DNA of 35,937 bases from an uncultured Erysipelotrichaceae bacterium (GTDB lineage: Bacteria; Bacillota_I; Bacilli_A; RF39; UBA660): contig CADBDE010000012.1 in the NCBI GenBank assembly GCA_902793375.1, positions 1 through 35,937 on the forward strand, in the 5' to 3' direction. Both the position numbers and the translations under genes were made by a program. Shown piece by piece: positions 32,831-35,937 of this stretch. Numbering within the stretch: position 1 is the first letter of the stretch; each line of letters begins with the position of its first letter. The notes beneath the pieces are model-generated. The model made no database searches. It saw only the letters and a list, made by a program, of their open reading frames with translations, and was not told where the DNA came from.

Positions 32831-34285
32831 TTAATCACCTAATTCATACACTACAAAATAATCATCATTATATAATATTTTATAATTTTCTTTTTCCTTA
32901 ATAGTTGAATAAAGAGATGTTGTCTTTTTTAATATCAAGTGAGTTATTTGGTATTTTTTAAAATAATAATCATAATAAGTTTTTGCAGAAAAATAATCTT
33001 CAAATACAGTACAGTCCTTATTAAACTCCTTTAAGTATAGATCTGCTCTTGAATCAATAAATACAGGAATATCTTCATACATTAAATAACTTCCAAAATC
33101 ATATTGATTAAATAATCTAATATTTTTATAATCTAAATTTTCTTTTATAAATTTACTAGCTTCTACTGGATAAGATTTTTCATTAACATAATCTTTCTTA
33201 GAGTAAACTCCTATAGATACAAAAAATGTAATAACAAAAAATAATAGTAATACACTAACGAAATATTTATACCATATACTATTATCTATATTTTTTAGAT
33301 TAAATGAAGATAACAATCTAATATATACAAACATAGATAATATAATCAATAATGAAATATTCTTTATTGATGAAAATGCTAATATAAAAAGACCAACTAA
33401 TAAGAATATTTCTCTTAGTCTTATTTTTACTTTTTTATTTAATAAAAGAATTAAAGTAACAAAACAGAAGAAATAAACATAAGGGTAACCTTCTATAGTA
33501 ATAGCAGAATGCTCATTTATATGCGAAAGAGAAACTCCTTTTATAGTATTTATATAATACGTAAAAGGTACTAAGAAATTAGGTGTTAAAAATCCAGTTA
33601 ATAAGCATAATCCAAAAGCTATCATAGTTATTTTTAATTTACTTTTTTCAATTTCTATATTAAAACTTTTAAATATTTTAATATCAAATTTCTTAATAAT
33701 AATAGCAATAATATCTTGAACAATATAAGTTAAAAAAAGTGCAAAAGTAAATAACCAAACAGCAGCATGCATGTTTGCAATCATCAAAGAAGATATAAAT
33801 AAATATATTAAATATCTTTTTTTATTTGTATTTCTAAGCATCTCTAAAGAATACAAAATAACTACAAAGAAAATATAACTAAACATTTGAGCTCTAGCAG
33901 TAAAATATCCACTTAAAAAGAAACTAAAAACAGTTATTATTATGTATGAAATATATTTATTGTATCCAAGTTTAACTGAAAAATTATAAATAGAAAATAA
34001 TAATATAAACCCTAGTACTATAGTAGATATATAAATGAATTGCATTCCACCAAGTGAGTATATAAAATAGATAAAACAATCATATAACCAATGTGGATAA
34101 GTATAAGCAAGATTAGTTATGAAAGAAAAATGATCTTTCATATCTATACCATTTTTAAAAATAGATTCACCTACTTTAATTGTATAAAAAGTATCATTTT
34201 GAAATACTTTTTGAGCAAGTAAATAAGAAATAACTAGAAAACTAATTATTACTAAAATATAAAAATAAATATTATTTTTCTTCAT
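32831..34285 (-). CDS. Polytopic GT-C-like membrane protein
   Basis: About 484 residues from ATG 34285 (AGGTGC upstream). It has about 11 hydrophobic segments, an early acidic loop (QKVFQNDTFYTIKVGESIFK, where GT-C enzymes carry a catalytic Asp), and a soluble C-terminal domain with LFNQYDFGSYLMYEDIPVFI then DSRADLY. This matches glycosyltransferase-C (PMT/STT3-like) proteins, which move sugars from lipid carriers to acceptors outside the membrane. The family call is by topology and the VFIDSRADLY pattern; no substrate can be given. Confidence 0.65.
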   Translation of the reverse strand: MKKNNIYFYILVIISFLVISYLLAQKVFQNDTFYTIKVGESIFKNGIDMKDHFSFITNLAYTYPHWLYDCFIYFIYSLGGMQFIYISTIVLGFILLFSIYNFSVKLGYNKYISYIIITVFSFFLSGYFTARAQMFSYIFFVVILYSLEMLRNTNKKRYLIYLFISSLMIANMHAAVWLFTFALFLTYIVQDIIAIIIKKFDIKIFKSFNIEIEKSKLKITMIAFGLCLLTGFLTPNFLVPFTYYINTIKGVSLSHINEHSAITIEGYPYVYFFCFVTLILLLNKKVKIRLREIFLLVGLFILAFSSIKNISLLIILSMFVYIRLLSSFNLKNIDNSIWYKYFVSVLLLFFVITFFVSIGVYSKKDYVNEKSYPVEASKFIKENLDYKNIRLFNQYDFGSYLMYEDIPVFIDSRADLYLKEFNKDCTVFEDYFSAKTYYDYYFKKYQITHLILKKTTSLYSTIKEKENYKILYNDDYFVVYELGD

Positions 34286-34294
34286 ATTAAGCAC

Positions 34295-34951
34295 CTATAT
34301 TACATATAACAAGATAGATAAAAAATGTAGAATTGATGCTGCAAGAACAAACATATGAAATATTGAATGAAAGTATTTTATTTTTTTACCTAAAGCATAA
34401 ACTATTGCACCAATTGTATATATAACTCCACCAGCAATTAATAGAAGTACGCCACTCCAATCAACTGCTTCTTTTAAAGGGCCATATGCAAATATTATTA
34501 CCCATCCTAAAATAACATAACTAATTAAAGAAATAACTTTGTATTTTTTTAAATTTATAGAGTTTAATACTATTCCTAAAATAGCTATACCCCAAACAAT
34601 TCCAAATATATAATAACCAAGTGGTTTTTCTAATGATATTAAAGTATATGGTGTATATGTTCCTGCAATAAGTAAAAATATACTGCAATGATCTATTATT
34701 CTAAATACTCTTTTAGCATTATTAACTGCTAAAGAATGGTATAGTGTAGACATAGTATATAAAATAATTAAAGTAACTCCATATATAATACTACTAATTA
34801 CTGCAACAGTACTACCATGACTTGCACTAATAACAGTACATAAAACAAGAGCAACTATTGCAAGAAGTGCTCCTACTCCATGAATTACTGCACTCATTAT
34901 TTCTTCTCCTAAAGAGTATTTTGGTACATCAATTTTTTCTTTTAATGACAT
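34295..34951 (-). CDS. Hemolysin III / PAQR-family membrane protein
   Basis: 218 residues, about seven membrane helices. PAQR/HlyIII landmarks are present: GEEIMSAVIHGVGALLAIVA, TMSTLYHSLAVNNAKRVFRI then IDHCSIFLLIAGTYTPYTLI, and FHSIFHMFVLAASILHFLSI. The Ser, His and Asp metal-site residues are present (STLYHS, IDHCSIF, FHMFV...HFL), so a zinc-dependent membrane hydrolase-like fold is likely. The true role in bacteria is not settled. It starts behind AAGGTGAGAAA and heads the minus-strand run down to 28812. Confidence 0.9.
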   Translation of the reverse strand: MSLKEKIDVPKYSLGEEIMSAVIHGVGALLAIVALVLCTVISASHGSTVAVISSIIYGVTLIILYTMSTLYHSLAVNNAKRVFRIIDHCSIFLLIAGTYTPYTLISLEKPLGYYIFGIVWGIAILGIVLNSINLKKYKVISLISYVILGWVIIFAYGPLKEAVDWSGVLLLIAGGVIYTIGAIVYALGKKIKYFHSIFHMFVLAASILHFLSILLYVI

Positions 34952-35147
34952 TTTCTCACCTTTTTCATTTCACTATAATTTTATCATATTTTTTAATAAA
35001 TATAAATAAAAGACTGATAAAATATCAGTCAAATAATATATAGTATTTTAATTCTAATAACATTTATGTTTTGTAAAATATAAATTAATATATTTTACTT
35101 TTATATAAATTGTTATTAAAGATATATTTCGTGTCCTCTTATAGATT
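34952..35147. other. Intergenic region before the repeat R1
   Basis: AT-rich and non-coding as far as can be seen. It carries the ribosome site of the hemolysin III gene and one hairpin terminator (35012-35030). Nothing else was recognised. Confidence 0.6.
35012..35030. terminator. Terminator-like hairpin upstream of the hemolysin III gene
   Basis: GACTGATA / TATCAGTC, a perfect 8-bp stem with a 3-nt loop, flanked by A-rich sequence on the left. It probably ends transcription arriving from the repeat-bearing gene. Confidence 0.6.
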
Positions 35148-35306
35148 CTAGATAATTATAACTGAGCGAACGCCGAAGTTGTTGTTCACGTTGCGGTTGT
35201 TACCAAACACGCTCCATACGTTGTTAGTGTTGGAAGAGCGCGGAGAATAACAACATCGAAAAAGACACGGGGTCTCATAATAGTAATACCCTATACTATA
35301 AATCAC
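35148..35306 (-). pseudogene. R1: GC-rich VR/TR-like repeat with gene-end remnant
   Basis: An open frame on the minus strand bounded by TGA (35307-35309) and TAG (35148). It reads YYYYETPC, an unrelated stretch, then SPRSSNTNNVWSVFGNNRN and VNNNFGVRSVI, parallel to the end of the gene at 35475 (WLETPRSD...YGVRPVI). The part at about 35160-35245 is GC-rich and full of AAC codons in a background that otherwise uses AAT. It has no ribosome site of its own. It is either the template repeat of a diversity-generating retroelement, or a decayed variable repeat that lost 21 bp of the repeat. Confidence 0.6.
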
Positions 35307-35377
35307 TCAATAGTACCATTTTTAAAATCTTTATCGGTCGACTTTTCTTCTTTTCTCTTTTTATTCTTTAATATCGT

Positions 35378-35413
35378 CTTGCCGACCATAGGTCTATCGC
35401 CTCGGTCGACAAG
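35378..35413. other. GC-rich hairpin between R1 and R2
   Basis: CTTGCCGACC (35378-35387) pairs with GGTCGACAAG (35404-35413) over 10 bp with one C-A mismatch; the loop holds an inner ATAG/CTAT pairing. CGGTCGAC also occurs as a direct repeat at 35335-35342 and 35403-35410. It lies in the gap after the variable-repeat gene and may be an RNA or DNA structure. Confidence 0.45.
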
Positions 35414-35474
35414 ATTTATTACTTTTCTAATTTTATATTTCAGTCATAGTTTTTTTATTTTTCTTTTATTCTAT

Positions 35475-35937
35475 CTAGTTTGAGATATTAGACGTTAGAA
35501 CTGTAATGACCGGGCGGACGCCATAGAGGCTCGTATAGTTGGCGCTGTAGTTGCTCACGCGGCGGTCGCTACCATACACGTACCAAACGCGGTTAGTGTA
35601 ATCAGAGCGCGGAGTCTCTAACCAGTATCCGTATGCTCCTGAAGATCCTTCATATTGTCCTAAGTTCTCCATCAACCATGTACAATTATTTAGGTATCCT
35701 GCTGTAGTCATTCCACTACTTCCACATGCTGATGCTACTTCTTGATATGTTAAGAATCTTGCTGCTTTATCTGTATATGTAAATGATTCTATCGTTCCTC
35801 CACTTGTACTTCCATTTCCGTTTTCTGCGACTATTTGCCTTGTTCCTGGTGCTATTAATCCTGGATTATCCCATTCACTTGTACTTGGTAAATATTGATA
35901 TCCTGTTCTTGGTCCATGATAGTTTTGATTATTTGAG
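35475..35937 (-). CDS. C-type-lectin-like (DUF6273-type) surface protein, candidate DGR target; 5' end beyond window
   Basis: The last 153 codons of a gene entering from the right edge. The visible part reads WDNPGLIAPGTRQIV, then RFLTYQEVASACGSSG, CTWLMENLGQYEGSSGAYGY and WLETPRSDYTNRVW, ending in YGVRPVITVLTSNISN. The WLETP...YGVRPVI end is that of DUF6273 and related C-type-lectin folds, including DGR variable proteins. From 35616 down to 35503 (R2) the base composition jumps to GC-rich with CGC, GGC, AGC and AAC codons. R2 matches R1, and most differences fall at A positions of R1. Given its AT-rich neighbours, the segment looks rewritten from a template. The N-terminus, perhaps prepilin-like as in its relatives, is not visible. 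Confidence 0.75.
   Translation of the reverse strand, partial: SNNQNYHGPRTGYQYLPSTSEWDNPGLIAPGTRQIVAENGNGSTSGGTIESFTYTDKAARFLTYQEVASACGSSGMTTAGYLNNCTWLMENLGQYEGSSGAYGYWLETPRSDYTNRVWYVYGSDRRVSNYSANYTSLYGVRPVITVLTSNISN
35503..35616 (-). repeat. R2: candidate DGR variable repeat
   Basis: The 3' coding end of the lectin-like gene, homologous to R1 (35160-35245) with 21 extra bases. In the 66-base aligned block starting CCGCGCTCT, 11 of 16 differences fall on A in R1 (changed to G, T or C). The other five are compatible with both being copies of an AAC/AAT-rich master template. Confidence 0.65.

Noticed and set aside
35148-35245. GC-rich tract as a tRNA or other structural RNA
   Set aside because: No cloverleaf; it aligns in frame with the end of the gene at 35475.
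1-35937. Mycoplasma-type genetic code (TGA as Trp)
   Set aside because: Trp is written TGG throughout and TGA ends the P-type ATPase gene.

Overview
The window is very AT-rich, uses TGA as a stop codon (the P-type ATPase gene at 28796 ends in TGA) and has strong Gram-positive ribosome binding sites. It carries Gram-positive families: a PASTA-domain PBP, a TagGH-type exporter, clostridial ChW repeats and BspA-type leucine-rich repeats. This points to a low-GC Firmicute, probably an uncultured gut Bacilli or Clostridia relative using the standard bacterial code. No rRNA, tRNA or CRISPR array was recognised.

Layout. 1-4782: the 5' part of a prepilin-like surface protein gene, a CofE-fold ligase and a secreted subtilisin with six ChW repeats. 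4862-12390 and 20570-21617: a division/wall gene cluster on the minus strand, read from high to low coordinates as PBP2/SpoVD-type transpeptidase, mraY, ftsW/spoVE. This cluster is interrupted twice. Element 2 (12381-20579, 8,189 bp per unit) splits the transpeptidase gene inside its SxN active-site codons. Element 1 (6266-9664, 3,391 bp per unit) splits ftsW inside its GPGG codons. Each is bounded by a short direct repeat (10 bp and 8 bp), and removing one unit restores the host reading frame exactly (634 and 361 codons). Each encodes a different large serine recombinase whose gene ends at the same att end. Downstream of ftsW lies an ORF6N/PLD-like gene, and beyond it a decayed second copy of the ftsW 3' end.

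Cargo. Element 2 carries a 1,341-residue BspA-type protein and a glycine-rich protein. Both are built on the same type IV prepilin N-terminal module that also appears at the left edge of the window. Element 1 carries a membrane-anchored XRE regulator, a secreted protein and small ORFs.

21731-34951 holds ordinary chromosomal genes: an aquaporin, a lipoprotein, an XTP pyrophosphatase, a Wzx-like flippase, a kinase-fold protein and a Ca-type P-ATPase. After these comes a minus-strand run of hemolysin III, GT-C-like protein, RluA synthase, polysaccharide ABC exporter, VanZ, zinc-ribbon protein and a small protein.

The right end (35148-35937) has two GC-rich, AAC-codon-rich repeats in an otherwise AT-rich background. 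One is the 3' end of a C-type-lectin-like gene. They look like the variable or template repeats of a diversity-generating retroelement whose reverse transcriptase is not in the window.

The most striking system is the pair of scarless serine-recombinase insertions in two partner genes of septal or cortex peptidoglycan synthesis. This recalls the sigK skin-type intervening elements, but here two partner genes in one cluster are hit by two unrelated recombinases. Whether the elements are excised in a programmed way is inference.
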